A stretch of 64,000 bases of DNA. Origin: Bacillota bacterium. GTDB lineage: Bacteria > Bacillota > Clostridia > Christensenellales > CAG-138. A program made the translations under genes and the position numbers. This document shows, in pieces, positions 1 to 8,297 of this stretch. The stretch lies in the NCBI GenBank assembly GCA_023390655.1, contig JAEWCL010000024.1:62001-126000 (forward strand). Direction: 5' to 3'. The notes below the pieces were generated by a model that saw nothing but the letters and a program-made list of their open reading frames with translations, was not told the DNA's origin and did no database searches. Position 1 is the stretch's first letter; each line of letters starts with the position of its first letter.

Positions 1-1020
1 GAACGGGTTATCAAAGCGCAGCTCGTTGTACATGGAGAGAAGCTTTGGAATATCGAGCCCCTGCGGGCATCCTTCGCAGCAATACCTGCAGGCGGTGCAG
101 GGTATCATCTCGGCAATGGCTGCAACGGCGCGCTCCAATAATTCCTGCTCTTGTTTTGTGACCGGGTCATGCCGGGAAAAAAGCGCGATATTTTCCTTAA
201 GCTGTTCCATTGTGGACATGCCGCTCAATACCACCTGCACATTGGGAAGCGACTGCAGGAAGCGAAACGCCCACGATGCAACGGAATCATTTGGCCGCGC
301 CTGCTTGAAGCGCGCATCCACCACCGCCCCAAGCGATGCAAGCCTGCCGCCGCGGCAGGGCTCCATCGCCATAACGGGAATTCCGCGGCTGGTGAGCAGC
401 GCATACTTTTTACCTGCGTCCTGCAACGTCCAATCCAGATAATTGAGCTGTATCTGCGCAAATTCAAAGCAATCCCGAAAGCTCAGGAACTTTTCAATCG
501 TTTCCGTACGCGCATGCGCAGAAAACCCAAGGTGCCGGATGCGCCCGGCTTTTTTCTGGGCAAGCAGATAGTCCACCACGCCCAGTTCTTCATCCGTGTA
601 GAACTCGTATGCCGTCTCGCAGACGTTATGCAGGAGGTAAAAATCAAAATATTCCACCCTGCACCGCGCAAGCTGGTCTTCGAATATCTCCGCGATGGAG
701 GAAACCGGCGAACCGCTCAGATACCCCAGAAACGACAGCTTACCGTCACGGTACTGCATCATATGCCCCGGCATTTTGGTGGCAAGATACCAGGTATCCC
801 GCGGGAACTGGGAAAGCACCTTTCCGGCCAGTGGCTCCGATTCCCCATTATGGTAGCGGTAGGCGGTGTCAAAATAATTCACGCCCTGCGCATACGCGTA
901 TTCGATGAGTTCCTGCGCCCTGCGTTCATCAATCGGCCCATGCTCCCCCACCGTCGGCAGGCGCATGTTGCCCATGCCTAGGGTCGAAAGTGAAAGCTCC
1001 TGAAACGGTTTGTATCGCAT
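1..1020 (-). CDS. Aldo/keto reductase with C-terminal iron-sulfur motif (partial, 3' end outside)
   Basis: The frame is open from ATG at 1020 to the window edge, giving 340 residues without a stop. The N-terminus has the aldo/keto reductase barrel start with the NYFDTAYRYHNGESE segment (catalytic Asp and Tyr) and a following ATKMP lysine. Near the edge is a cysteine cluster, CTACRYCCEGCP, typical of the clostridial subfamily that adds a 4Fe-4S ferredoxin-like tail. Such enzymes are NAD(P)H oxidoreductases of unknown physiological substrate. A G-rich ribosome site (GGGGGG) precedes the start by about six bases. It lies 28 bp downstream of the MerR gene and is probably cotranscribed with it. 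The stop codon lies beyond base 1. Confidence 0.9.
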   Translation of the reverse strand, partial: MRYKPFQELSLSTLGMGNMRLPTVGEHGPIDERRAQELIEYAYAQGVNYFDTAYRYHNGESEPLAGKVLSQFPRDTWYLATKMPGHMMQYRDGKLSFLGYLSGSPVSSIAEIFEDQLARCRVEYFDFYLLHNVCETAYEFYTDEELGVVDYLLAQKKAGRIRHLGFSAHARTETIEKFLSFRDCFEFAQIQLNYLDWTLQDAGKKYALLTSRGIPVMAMEPCRGGRLASLGAVVDARFKQARPNDSVASWAFRFLQSLPNVQVVLSGMSTMEQLKENIALFSRHDPVTKQEQELLERAVAAIAEMIPCTACRYCCEGCPQGLDIPKLLSMYNELRFDNPF

Positions 1021-1048
1021 AAGACGTCCCCCCCCCTGCCCGCATTTT

Positions 1049-1423
1049 TTATTGCTGCCGCAGCCTTTGTTCCAGTTGCACCCTCGTCATGCCGTCAATT
1101 TTGTATGTAAGGCGGTCAAGCGTCCGTTGCATATCCTCCATGCGCAGGACCAGCAGCCGTCGCTGTTCGATGAGCAGTTCCCTCCGCGCGGCGATGCTCG
1201 CATCTCCCTGCCGGTAGAGTGCCATATAGTCCACAAGCACTTCAATGGGGAGACCTGCTGCGCGCATGCATTTGATAAACTCCACCCGGCGGCAATCCCC
1301 CTCCGAATAGTCCCGGATCCCGCTCGCATTGCGGCGTACGCCTGGAATCAGCCCCACGCGCTCATAATAGCGCAGCGTATCCGCCGTGAGCTGGTACTGT
1401 CTGCTGACTTCTGCAATTGTCAT
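1049..1423 (-). CDS. MerR-family transcriptional regulator
   Basis: 124 residues. The first 70 residues form the MerR winged helix (MTIAEVSRQYQLTADTLRYYERVGLIP region, with the conserved TLRYYE), followed by a coiled-coil dimerisation helix around residues 78-118. It has no cysteine pattern for metal sensing; the layout resembles the aldehyde/electrophile-responsive AdhR-type regulators that commonly control aldo/keto reductases, which is what lies immediately downstream. The gene reads toward the reductase and probably autoregulates the pair from the operator at 1466-1496. Effector unknown. Confidence 0.9.
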   Translation of the reverse strand: MTIAEVSRQYQLTADTLRYYERVGLIPGVRRNASGIRDYSEGDCRRVEFIKCMRAAGLPIEVLVDYMALYRQGDASIAARRELLIEQRRLLVLRMEDMQRTLDRLTYKIDGMTRVQLEQRLRQQ

Positions 1424-1465
1424 ATGTCCGCAACCTTTCTTCTTCGTGTGCCTTACAATACCATG

Positions 1466-1496
1466 ACTTTATCACTTGGAGTCCACTTCAAGTCAA
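1466..1496 (-). promoter_or_regulatory. MerR-type promoter with operator in a 19-bp spacer
   Basis: On the minus strand a -35 box TTGACT (1491-1496) and a -10 box TAAAGT (1466-1471) are separated by 19 bp, the over-long spacing characteristic of MerR-activated promoters. The spacer carries a dyad with arms ACTTGGAGT (1474-1482) and ACTTCAAGT (1485-1493) around a CC centre, 8 of 9 positions symmetric. The start codon of the MerR gene follows about 43 bp downstream. Activation by DNA distortion by the adjacent regulator is inferred from the family. Confidence 0.75.
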
Positions 1497-1560
1497 TAGC
1501 CTATTTACAGATGCCACAACAAAATCCGTGCCCGGCAAAGACATGACGCCATAAAGCCAG

Positions 1561-1592
1561 TAAAAGAAAAGCGTCCCGCAGGATGCGGGACG
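1561..1592 (-). terminator. Intrinsic terminator after the anti-sigma gene
   Basis: Perfect 9-bp stem CGTCCCGCA (1572-1580) / TGCGGGACG (1584-1592) with a 3-base loop, followed on the minus strand by CTTTTCTTTTA. It lies 17 bp after the RsiV-like stop. Confidence 0.8.
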
Positions 1593-1609
1593 TCTCTTTG
1601 GAACATGGG

Positions 1610-2482
1610 TTATTTTATATACGCATTGCTGACCAGTATAGCTGAAAGCGTCTCTGTGGGAATAACAAACTCCACAACGCCCATGCTGCCGGGGGCAACG
1701 GCATATTCATCAAATGCAATCACCAGCTTGTTGTCGTCATTGATATAAAACTGCTGATCCCCTGCAATGGAAGTAAACCCGTCATCCCCGATAAAGTAAA
1801 CGGTGCCTTCGTCTTTTTCCATTTGCTCGCGCATCTGCGCAAGAATGTTCTGATTGATGATCTCTACATAGCTGTCGTCCTGAAAAAGGCTGGGTAACGT
1901 AATCAAAAGCTGTTTCTCAGTATCAATCGTGTCAAACGTCTGCCGTTCCATGCCCGAAGCCTGAATTTCATCCACATAATGCATGATAGTAATCAGGTTG
2001 CCGTTACGCGCCTGAACACTGTATCCTGCATCAAGCGCCGCGTGCGCCGGCTCCCCGTTTTTCATCTCTACCTTCTTCATAAAGTCTGAATAAAGCGTTT
2101 GCGCCTCTTTTAGATATTTTTCGTTTAACCCGCTCTGCAGCGCCTCATCGGTCAGCCCTTCAATTTTCGGCACCTCAATATTGACTTCGTATTGCCCGTC
2201 CTCATCCTTTTCATGGAACCTGCCAAAAGTAAGCACGGTTACAATCGGCCCTACCACCGGCACATCATCAAGCGCCTGCGCTGTAGCAGGGAACAGGTTG
2301 AGTACCAGCATGCAGGCAGCCACTCCTGCCGCTGCGGAGGTCAGCGCCCTCGTCCATCTTCTGCTGTGCGGACGCATACGGTTCCCCTGCGCAATCGCCT
2401 TTTTTACCGTTTCATCCAGTGCGCCGGGCATCGGCGTATGATTGTATTGTGCTTTCCATTTATCGAGCTGATCCTGTTTCAT
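1610..2482 (-). CDS. RsiV-type anti-sigma factor (DUF4163/DUF3298-like), membrane anchored
   Basis: 290 residues from ATG 2482, chosen because GGAGAGA lies six bases upstream; a start at 2509 overlapping the sigma gene stop is possible but lacks spacing for that site. Layout: cytoplasmic N-terminal 45 residues, one membrane segment (about 47-68, AAAGVAACMLVLNLF), then an extracellular domain that ends in the DUF3298-like C-terminus found in RsiV, the anti-sigma factor that binds lysozyme in Bacillus. Cotranscribed with the ECF sigma factor just upstream, 23 bp apart. The family is destroyed by regulated proteolysis to release sigma; the inducing signal here is unknown. Confidence 0.8.
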   Translation of the reverse strand: MKQDQLDKWKAQYNHTPMPGALDETVKKAIAQGNRMRPHSRRWTRALTSAAAGVAACMLVLNLFPATAQALDDVPVVGPIVTVLTFGRFHEKDEDGQYEVNIEVPKIEGLTDEALQSGLNEKYLKEAQTLYSDFMKKVEMKNGEPAHAALDAGYSVQARNGNLITIMHYVDEIQASGMERQTFDTIDTEKQLLITLPSLFQDDSYVEIINQNILAQMREQMEKDEGTVYFIGDDGFTSIAGDQQFYINDDNKLVIAFDEYAVAPGSMGVVEFVIPTETLSAILVSNAYIK

Positions 2483-2505
2483 GATTCTCTCTCCAATCCT
2501 AAATG

Positions 2506-2988
2506 TCATTGTATGCCATCCCGCGGGCCTGGTGTTGCAGCATCCGCCTTCATCAGCAGCAGCGCTTTGTGCAGGCGCGATTTTACCGTACTCAGTTTTT
2601 CGCTTGTGATTTCCGCAACGTCCTGCAGCTTCATGTCCTCAAAATAGTGCAGAACAACCACCGTACGATATTTTTCCGGCAAATGGTTGAGCGCCATTTC
2701 AAGATCCATACGCAATGTCGGATCGCCGTCCTCTATACAGCCTTCCGTCTCTACGCCAATGACCAGGCGTTTGTTTTTACGCAGGTAATCCTTTGCGGTG
2801 TTAACAACCACCCGATATACCCACGCCGTCATCGCACGCTCATCCAAAATCTTTGGCTTTGCCTGCATGGCTTTGATAATGGAAGCGGAAACGATATCCA
2901 ATGCATCCTGTTCATTCCGCACGTACGTATATGCCACACGGTACAAACTCTGCCTGCTGTTCCAGATGTATGTCTCAATATCCTGCAT
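2506..2988 (-). CDS. ECF RNA polymerase sigma factor
   Basis: 160 residues with the two expected domains: region 2 around residues 8-75 (including MTAWVYRVVVNTAKDYLR) and region 4 around 100-150 with the helix-turn-helix LQDVAEITSEKLSTVKSRLHK. The length is typical of ECF sigma factors. It is followed by its probable anti-sigma factor, so the pair resembles SigV/RsiV of Bacillus (envelope stress, lysozyme). A possible ECF-type -10 (CGTC) occurs about 55-60 bp upstream, but the -35 match is poor, so autoregulation is not shown. Confidence 0.88.
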   Translation of the reverse strand: MQDIETYIWNSRQSLYRVAYTYVRNEQDALDIVSASIIKAMQAKPKILDERAMTAWVYRVVVNTAKDYLRKNKRLVIGVETEGCIEDGDPTLRMDLEMALNHLPEKYRTVVVLHYFEDMKLQDVAEITSEKLSTVKSRLHKALLLMKADAATPGPRDGIQ

Positions 2989-3113
2989 GTTTTGCCCATC
3001 CTTGTAAAAGCTTTTACACCTATTCAGACGTTTGAACTGAAAAAAAAGACGAAACGTATTTTTTTTTCTGTTCCCAAGGCAATCGTATCAAGTCGTCTTC
3101 CATAATCTCGCCG

Positions 3114-3154
3114 GTAAAAAAGAATGGCTATGCGCCATGGCGCATAGCCATTCT
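3114..3154 (-). terminator. Strong bidirectional-looking terminator after the SleB-like gene
   Basis: Near-perfect palindrome AGAATGGCTATGCG / CGCATAGCCATTCT (3121-3154) followed on the minus strand by a T-run (complement of AAAAA at 3116-3120). It is positioned seven bases past the stop of the minus-strand hydrolase gene. Confidence 0.85.
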
Positions 3155-3161
3155 TTTCAGA

Positions 3162-4394
3162 TTATGAAAGGTATTTCTTATGGTATTTCTCCACGCCGTA
3201 CGCCTTGATGAGCGCTTTGATGGTGGTGGGCCCGGCGACGCCGTCGGCTTCCATTTTTTTATCGCTTTGGAATGCCATGAGCGCCACCTTGCTGGTGATG
3301 CCAAAGTACCCGTCCGCCTTGACCTTATACCCAAGCTGGTTGAGCATAAACTGTATGCGGGATACCCTCTTTCCCGATTTGCAGCCATACTGCGGCCATT
3401 TGAATGTGCGTTCAAACAACGCCGGGGGAATTTCTCCGTTCCGGTTGCGGCCGCTGTAGCTTTCCCGGTAGAAGCAATGGCCGTCGATCTTTGCATAGAA
3501 GGTATGCCCGCCCCAATTCTCACCTGCGGGCTTGTCGGAATTGAAGAAGTACACGTCCTGCGGAATCACCCACACCTGCTTTTCAAGCACCTGCCGGGCC
3601 GCCGACTTGCAGGAGGAGCTAGGGTGTATGGAGGAGGAATACCCGGTGAACTGGCCGGAGGCTTTGATCACTTCCTCAATGCTATTCCCCGGATACCCCC
3701 TTGCAAGCACGCGGTTCATTACAACGTTGCCGACAGCAATTTTTCCTTTTGTGGACTCGCCGCGCGCTTCGCCGTGAATCACCTGCGCCAGCAGATAGAT
3801 GTCGTTCTCCGTATATTCGTACTCATTGGAGGAATAGCCCATCTCATTGTAGTATTTATCGGCTTCCACCATATAAAAATCGATCCATTTGTCCCAATCG
3901 GCCTCAAAGGGCGTGGGCGTGGGTTTCGGTGTCATTTCAGGCGTTGGCTCCGGGGATGCGGAAGGGGCGAGCGAGGGGGTTGGTTCTTCCGCAGGGTCGG
4001 GCGTAGCGGACGGGAACTCAATCGCGCCGTCGGCATCCGTCACCCCGGGCGCTTCGGGTATTGGCGCTTCTTCTGTTGCCACCAGCATAGAGGAAGACGT
4101 CGCCGGGGGAACGGGCATCCCCTGAAATACCGCCCGGCTTCCCTCCCACGCAAGCATCTTGTTCTGTGCAACAAAGCCAAGGATTGCCGCCTGGCCTTCG
4201 CCCGGCGTTCGGGCCTCCGTCTCCGCCGCCCGCTTGCCGCCTGTATTGAGCAGCAGCACAAAAAGCAGCAGTGCGCAGCCCGCCCCGGCAAGCCATAGTA
4301 TGCGCCTGGTGCCTCTGCGCCGTTTGTTTCTGATAGAAGGCCGGATCAACTGTAAAATGGGGTTGATAGCCTTATTGGGGGGATGTTTCATCAT
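3162..4394 (-). CDS. SleB-like cell-wall hydrolase with C-terminal peptidoglycan-binding domain
   Basis: 410 residues. A basic cytoplasmic tail is followed by a membrane anchor (about 32-50), a Pro/Thr/Ser-rich linker (about 110-165), a Hydrolase_2 (SleB/CwlJ) domain (about 195-315, with the VIHGEARGES segment carrying the catalytic Glu) and a peptidoglycan-binding domain at about 345-400 (IQFMLNQLGYKVKADGYFG). SleB-type enzymes are lytic transglycosylases acting on spore cortex. Here the domain order is reversed relative to Bacillus SleB, where the binding domain is N-terminal, and an anchor replaces the signal peptide, so a vegetative wall-remodelling role is also possible. AAGGAG lies 11 bases before the ATG and sits in the loop of a hairpin (4399-4416). 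Confidence 0.85.
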   Translation of the reverse strand: MMKHPPNKAINPILQLIRPSIRNKRRRGTRRILWLAGAGCALLLFVLLLNTGGKRAAETEARTPGEGQAAILGFVAQNKMLAWEGSRAVFQGMPVPPATSSSMLVATEEAPIPEAPGVTDADGAIEFPSATPDPAEEPTPSLAPSASPEPTPEMTPKPTPTPFEADWDKWIDFYMVEADKYYNEMGYSSNEYEYTENDIYLLAQVIHGEARGESTKGKIAVGNVVMNRVLARGYPGNSIEEVIKASGQFTGYSSSIHPSSSCKSAARQVLEKQVWVIPQDVYFFNSDKPAGENWGGHTFYAKIDGHCFYRESYSGRNRNGEIPPALFERTFKWPQYGCKSGKRVSRIQFMLNQLGYKVKADGYFGITSKVALMAFQSDKKMEADGVAGPTTIKALIKAYGVEKYHKKYLS

Positions 4395-4398
4395 TGTT

Positions 4399-4416
4399 AC
4401 AGTAACTCCTTACTGT
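4399..4416 (-). promoter_or_regulatory. Inverted repeat enclosing the Shine-Dalgarno of the hydrolase gene
   Basis: Arms ACAGTAA and TTACTGT are perfect 7-bp complements around a 4-base loop; the Shine-Dalgarno AAGGAG (4406-4411 on the minus strand) spans the loop and one arm. It could be an RNA hairpin exposing or hiding the ribosome site, or a protein operator. Only the symmetry is observed. Confidence 0.4.
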
Positions 4417-4600
4417 TTACAATCCTTCACAAAAATAAAAGGATACATACGTCATTTCCTGCCATCTTACTGCACACGGGGAGAAAACGTGCATCTCTCC
4501 GGTTGTCCAATTATAGCACGCGCCCCTCCCAGAGGGTTTGAACATAATTAAAACTGTGGACAGCTGCCCAATAAATCCCCGCTTTCAGGCGAAAACGCAT

Positions 4601-4644
4601 AAAAAAGAGTCCCGCCTGACCAGCCTTTAAGGCAAGCGAAACTC
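4601..4644 (-). terminator. Intrinsic terminator after degV
   Basis: On the minus strand an outer stem of nine pairs (GAGTTTCGC against GCGGGACTC, two G-U pairs) encloses an inner GCCTT/AAGGC hairpin and is followed by TTTTTT. Confidence 0.75.
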
Positions 4645-4693
4645 ATTGTATCATTTTGGCGGCAAAATGGAAATGTAAGTTTCCGTCAATCCT

Positions 4694-5572
4694 CTAAACA
4701 AGGCAGTATTGCGGCGGTTTTTGGCTCAAACAGAACGCGCCGATTCCCTTGAGCCCAAGGTGCACCGCCAATCCGCCGCCGATGTGGCAGAGCATTGTCA
4801 TGCAGCCGGGCAGAGCCTCTTTGACAAGCGTTTCCACCGTCTTGGCCGCAGGCAGGTTGTCCGCATGGCAGATTGCCACGAGCTGCGCAGGAAACTTTTT
4901 TGCCCTTAGGATAATTTCATCCGCAACGTTCTGGATCGCATGCTTTGTGCCGCGTACCATCCTGCAAACAGTCATGCGCCCTTCCTGTACGTCGAGTATG
5001 GGATGGAACCCGAGCCGGTTGCCGATCAATCCTACAAGCTTCGGAATGCGTCCGCCCTTTGAAAGCCATTCCAGATCATCCAGCGTAAACACATGTTCAA
5101 CATGCTCCGCCATAAATGCGATTTCTGCAACGATGGCCTCAAACGAACAATCCTTTTGCGCCATTTTGAGCGCCTGCAATACGATGATGCCCGTGGCACC
5201 GGACCCGCCTCTGGAATCAAGAACCGCGATCTTGCGCTGCGGATACTCTTCCTGCAGTTCCCTTGCAATGATGGTGGCCATTTGAAACCCACCCGACATT
5301 TCACTGGAAAATGAGATAAAAATCACATCGCGCCCCTGCTCCAAAAACTCCCGGAACAGCGTATACGTGCGTTCGTAGGGAATCTGCGCGGTCTTTGGCA
5401 CAATGCCTTTGCGCATGTATTCATAGATATCGTGAACATCGATGGTCTCCCCATCCAGATAATCCACGTCAGCAGCCGTAATCGTCAGCGGCAAAACCGT
5501 AAGCGCGTGCCCCTCCAAAAGGGAAGGCTCCAAATCACATGTACTGTCTGCAACGATGGCTAAATTGCGCAT
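4694..5572 (-). CDS. DegV family fatty-acid-binding protein
   Basis: 292 residues, the normal length of the DegV (FakB-like) family. The N-terminal segment IVADSTCDLEP and the SSEMSGGFQMA loop are the conserved fatty-acid carboxylate-binding regions; the C-terminal part has the LEWLSKGGRIPK motif. FakB-type proteins bind a fatty acid and present it to the kinase FakA for acyl-phosphate formation. No fakA-like gene is in the window. The gene stands alone with its own terminator. On the minus strand TATAAT at about 5663-5668 is a plausible -10 element. Confidence 0.93.
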   Translation of the reverse strand: MRNLAIVADSTCDLEPSLLEGHALTVLPLTITAADVDYLDGETIDVHDIYEYMRKGIVPKTAQIPYERTYTLFREFLEQGRDVIFISFSSEMSGGFQMATIIARELQEEYPQRKIAVLDSRGGSGATGIIVLQALKMAQKDCSFEAIVAEIAFMAEHVEHVFTLDDLEWLSKGGRIPKLVGLIGNRLGFHPILDVQEGRMTVCRMVRGTKHAIQNVADEIILRAKKFPAQLVAICHADNLPAAKTVETLVKEALPGCMTMLCHIGGGLAVHLGLKGIGAFCLSQKPPQYCLV

Positions 5573-5765
5573 TTGTCCCTACTCCTTTTTCTTCCGGCCG
5601 GAATGCGTCCGGCGATCTATCGCGTTCCGGCACATCTCTCCGGCAATTTGTGTTCGCCCTGCTGCTATTATACCGTTGTACGCGGACTTTTTCATTATCC
5701 ACACTTGTGATATTTTTGAAAAAAATATATATGGCCCACAGTGCAAAAACTCCCCCTGCTGCCAT

Positions 5766-5805
5766 AAAAAGTGCCGGCGGCGTTTTTTCGCGCACCGGCA
5801 CTTTT
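5766..5805 (-). terminator. Intrinsic terminator after the DsbA-family gene
   Basis: Stem GTGCCGG (5771-5777) / CCGGCAC (5795-5801) extended by flanking A/T runs; on the minus strand the 3' arm is followed by TTTT. Confidence 0.75.
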
Positions 5806-5820
5806 CAGACGCCTGCAACA

Positions 5821-6513
5821 TCAGTCACAGTGAAATTTTCCGCCGTCCAGCCGGCAGGCAGCGCCCTCCTGCTCCTTCGCCGCCTCTTCGCCTGCCTTGT
5901 GTACAGCCTGTATGATCCGGTCGAGCGGCTGCGCGCCGCTGATCTTATAGGTTTCATTCACGATGAGGCAGGGAACGCTGTCAATTCCATAGCGTTGTGC
6001 AAGCAGGAGGTCCGCTTCCACCGCCTCCATGGTCTTGTTATCCTGCATCTGCCGCCGCCACAGGTCAACGTCAAGGCCGGCCTCCTTGATACACTGTTCA
6101 ATGACCGTATCCTCCTCAATATTGCGGCTTTGTACAAACATCGCGTTTTGCAAGGCGTCAAACACATTCCAGTAAGCGGCGTCGCCGCCAAGCAGGCCGG
6201 CGGCCTTGCAGGCAGAAAGCCCCTTTATGGAGGCCGGGAAGGGAAACTCTGCCGCGCGCATACCGGCTATGTTGAAGCGGTGCAGGGTATCGTTTTGATT
6301 GGCATGCACCCAGTGCCCAAGAATTGCCTCCTTTGCAGCCGTTCTCGAACCGAACATCCGCACAAAATCCTGCTCGGTCCTCACCAGAGCAAAGGACCGG
6401 TGTATGACGGACACCTCCGGCATCCTGTCCTGCAACTGGCGCATCCTGTAGGACATCGGGAAACAAAAACTGCATATAACGTCATGAAAGAATTCAATTT
6501 TTATAGTAGACAT
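5821..6513 (-). CDS. DsbA-family thioredoxin-fold oxidoreductase (FrnE-like)
   Basis: 230 residues from ATG 6513, which has AAGGAG eight bases upstream. The N-terminus IEFFHDVICSFCFP gives a thioredoxin-fold CxxC pair at Cys14 and Cys17, followed by the helical insertion and a cis-Pro segment (IDSVPCLIVNETYKISGAQP) of the DSBA/2-hydroxychromene isomerase-like family. No signal peptide, so it is cytoplasmic. FrnE-type members are disulfide oxidoreductases linked to stress or polyketide clusters; here no biosynthetic neighbours are seen and the substrate is unknown. Confidence 0.88.
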   Translation of the reverse strand: MSTIKIEFFHDVICSFCFPMSYRMRQLQDRMPEVSVIHRSFALVRTEQDFVRMFGSRTAAKEAILGHWVHANQNDTLHRFNIAGMRAAEFPFPASIKGLSACKAAGLLGGDAAYWNVFDALQNAMFVQSRNIEEDTVIEQCIKEAGLDVDLWRRQMQDNKTMEAVEADLLLAQRYGIDSVPCLIVNETYKISGAQPLDRIIQAVHKAGEEAAKEQEGAACRLDGGKFHCD

Positions 6514-6662
6514 GTAATCACTCCTTATGTTAGAAAACATTCCGGCCTTTGCGTTGTATGCTCCATTCCTTATCCTTATTTTAATCCAAACGCTCCCATC
6601 AAAACAGCGTCATACAAAAGGGCCCGTGCACAGTAGCTTGCGCAGCGGCCCGCAACGTGCGC

Positions 6663-6790
6663 CTAGTACACAAACGACAGGAAGCGTTTTGTGCGGCTCA
6701 TATATTGCCGGTACGCTTCCCCGAATTCATCGAGCATATCCCTCCTGCTTTGCAATCGTCGGCCTACAGGCGGTGCCGCAATCCACATGA
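6663..6790 (-). pseudogene. C-terminal remnant of an isoprenylcysteine-carboxyl-methyltransferase-like membrane protein
   Basis: Reading on the minus strand to the TAG at 6663-6665 gives the segment MLDEFGEAYRQYMSRTKRF preceded by a basic stretch GRRLQSRRD. This is the conserved C-terminal signature of the ICMT/phospholipid methyltransferase family (E-x-x-x-L-x-x-x-F-G-x-x-Y-x-x-Y). No in-frame upstream continuation, membrane helices or start could be found, so only about 40 codons survive. Confidence 0.5.
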
Positions 6791-6874
6791 ATTTCCCATA
6801 TAGGCCCAAAACCGTTCATTTTTGATTTTCCAAATCATAAACATCAACAGATGCAAAAAGGACGTGATCGTTTT

Positions 6875-8017
6875 TTGAAAGAATACATCGTGCAACCCGG
6901 CGATACCCTGTATTCCATTGCGCGGCTGTTTGATATGACCACGGGCCGTTTGCGTGCGATAAATCCGGAAGTGGCGGAAACGGATATGATTTATGTGGGA
7001 CAGACATTGCGCATTCCACAGGCCGCAGCGGTTCGCCCCACTGTCGAAATCAACGGGTATATTTATCCCATTTATGATCCGTCCCAATGGAGTACAATCT
7101 TTCCGTACCTGACGTATTTAAGCATATTCGGCCATGAGCTCCGCCCCGGCGGCATGCTGGCCCTTCCGGAGAGTGAGCCGCTCATTTTGGCGGCGCGCAC
7201 AGCTGGCGTTGCACCGCTGCTGGTTGTGACCAATGCCGTTGAAGGCGTTTATTCCGGTGAACTGCTGCACGAAATTCTTGCCGATCCGCGCGCGCAGCAA
7301 GCGTTGATTAGCAACAGCATCTCCCTTGCAAAAACCCAGGGATACTATGGCATAAATTTTGGATTTGAGTATATTTTACCGGAAGACTATGCCCCATACG
7401 CGGCCTTTTTGGAGTCGGCCGCCAACCAGCTGCATGCGTTCGGGCTGATTATCGTCGCTTCCATCCGCCTGGTCGTTGTCCTGGAAGAACCGTTTGTACT
7501 TCCTGCATCGCTCTCGCTCTACAGCCGGATATTGGACCGCCTCATCCTCACGCCGGGCGGCCTTATCTGTGCGGACGCTGTCGACCCGATCGACGCCGTA
7601 CAGCAGGGATTGGATTATATCACCCAATACATCTCGGGCCCGAAAATTTTAATCGGCATGCCCGTCTGTTGTTATCAATGGCAGGTGCCCTACCCGCCGG
7701 GCGGACAACACCGCGTCCTCTCTGTCGACGAGGCGGACGCCATTATCCGCGCCGCCGGCGCTTCCCCTGAAATTGACCCAGAAACACAGATGCCCTTTTT
7801 CCGCATCATGGAGGAGGAACAAGTCACGCAGGTACTCATGTGCGAGTCCGCATGCAGTTTAATGATCATGACCCTTGTCGGGCTCTATAATCTGGGCGGA
7901 ATCAGCTTCCGCCCGCTAAACATTTTTAATCCCGGAAAGTACCAGGTCATCAATATCAATAACGATATCCGAAGGGTCTTGCCCCGGGACGAACACTCGG
8001 ATGGGTTCAATCGGTAA
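6875..8017 (+). CDS. LysM plus GH18 spore-type hydrolase (YaaH/SleL-like), altered active site
   Basis: 380 residues if started at TTG 6875 (AAAAGGA upstream; the resulting MKEYIVQPGDTLYSIA is a usual LysM start). The ORF can be extended to ATG 6851. One LysM domain (residues about 2-48) is followed by a GH18 barrel (about 60-375) like YaaH/SleL, N-acetylglucosaminidases of spore cortex fragments. The catalytic strand reads GYYGINFGFEYI: the acid Glu is present, but the Asp two residues before it is Gly, and the first Asp of DxxDxE is also absent. A sigma-E-like -10 CATAAACAT at 6836-6844 is suggestive only. It overlaps the convergent DUF3892 gene by 11 bp. Confidence 0.85.
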   Translation: MKEYIVQPGDTLYSIARLFDMTTGRLRAINPEVAETDMIYVGQTLRIPQAAAVRPTVEINGYIYPIYDPSQWSTIFPYLTYLSIFGHELRPGGMLALPESEPLILAARTAGVAPLLVVTNAVEGVYSGELLHEILADPRAQQALISNSISLAKTQGYYGINFGFEYILPEDYAPYAAFLESAANQLHAFGLIIVASIRLVVVLEEPFVLPASLSLYSRILDRLILTPGGLICADAVDPIDAVQQGLDYITQYISGPKILIGMPVCCYQWQVPYPPGGQHRVLSVDEADAIIRAAGASPEIDPETQMPFFRIMEEEQVTQVLMCESACSLMIMTLVGLYNLGGISFRPLNIFNPGKYQVININNDIRRVLPRDEHSDGFNR

Positions 8018-8297
8018 CGGACGGCAGCTGCCCCAGGTTATTTCCTTCCGTACCATCCGGCAGGGATTTTAAATATTCCTTCCCGTTGCGCGTTGCAATC
8101 CCAACGCCCTGAATGCCGCCATCTTTTGCAAGCTGAATGCCCTCTTCCTTGCTTAATACACGCCCGTCCAACAATTGATAGCCTGTAATACGTCCACTCT
8201 TTTTCACCAAGGCAACAATCGGCTTTGCGTCCGCATTTGGCGTTGGTACATCCTTCAAGGCCATCATAGGCAGTTTGGAAGTATCGTTGTTTTCCAT
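8007..8297 (-). CDS. DUF3892 family small protein
   Basis: 96 residues with AGGAGG nine bases before ATG 8297. The centre (ADAKPIVALVKKSGRITGYQLLDGRVLSKEEGIQLA region) matches the DUF3892 pattern of small Firmicutes proteins of unknown function. Strongly charged, no signal peptide and no membrane segment. Its stop overlaps the stop of the convergent GH18 gene by 11 bp. Confidence 0.8.
   Translation of the reverse strand: MENNDTSKLPMMALKDVPTPNADAKPIVALVKKSGRITGYQLLDGRVLSKEEGIQLAKDGGIQGVGIATRNGKEYLKSLPDGTEGNNLGQLPSVTD

Noticed and set aside
2989..3113. ECF autoregulatory promoter ahead of the sigma gene
   Set aside because: CGTC -10-like boxes exist but no matching -35 at 16-17 bp; not strong enough to list as a feature.
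3180..4298. Plus-strand open frame of 372 codons
   Set aside because: Antisense shadow of the SleB-like hydrolase; low-complexity RRGG composition.
5539..6636. Plus-strand open frame of 365 codons
   Set aside because: Antisense to the DsbA-family gene and its flanks; no recognisable domain.
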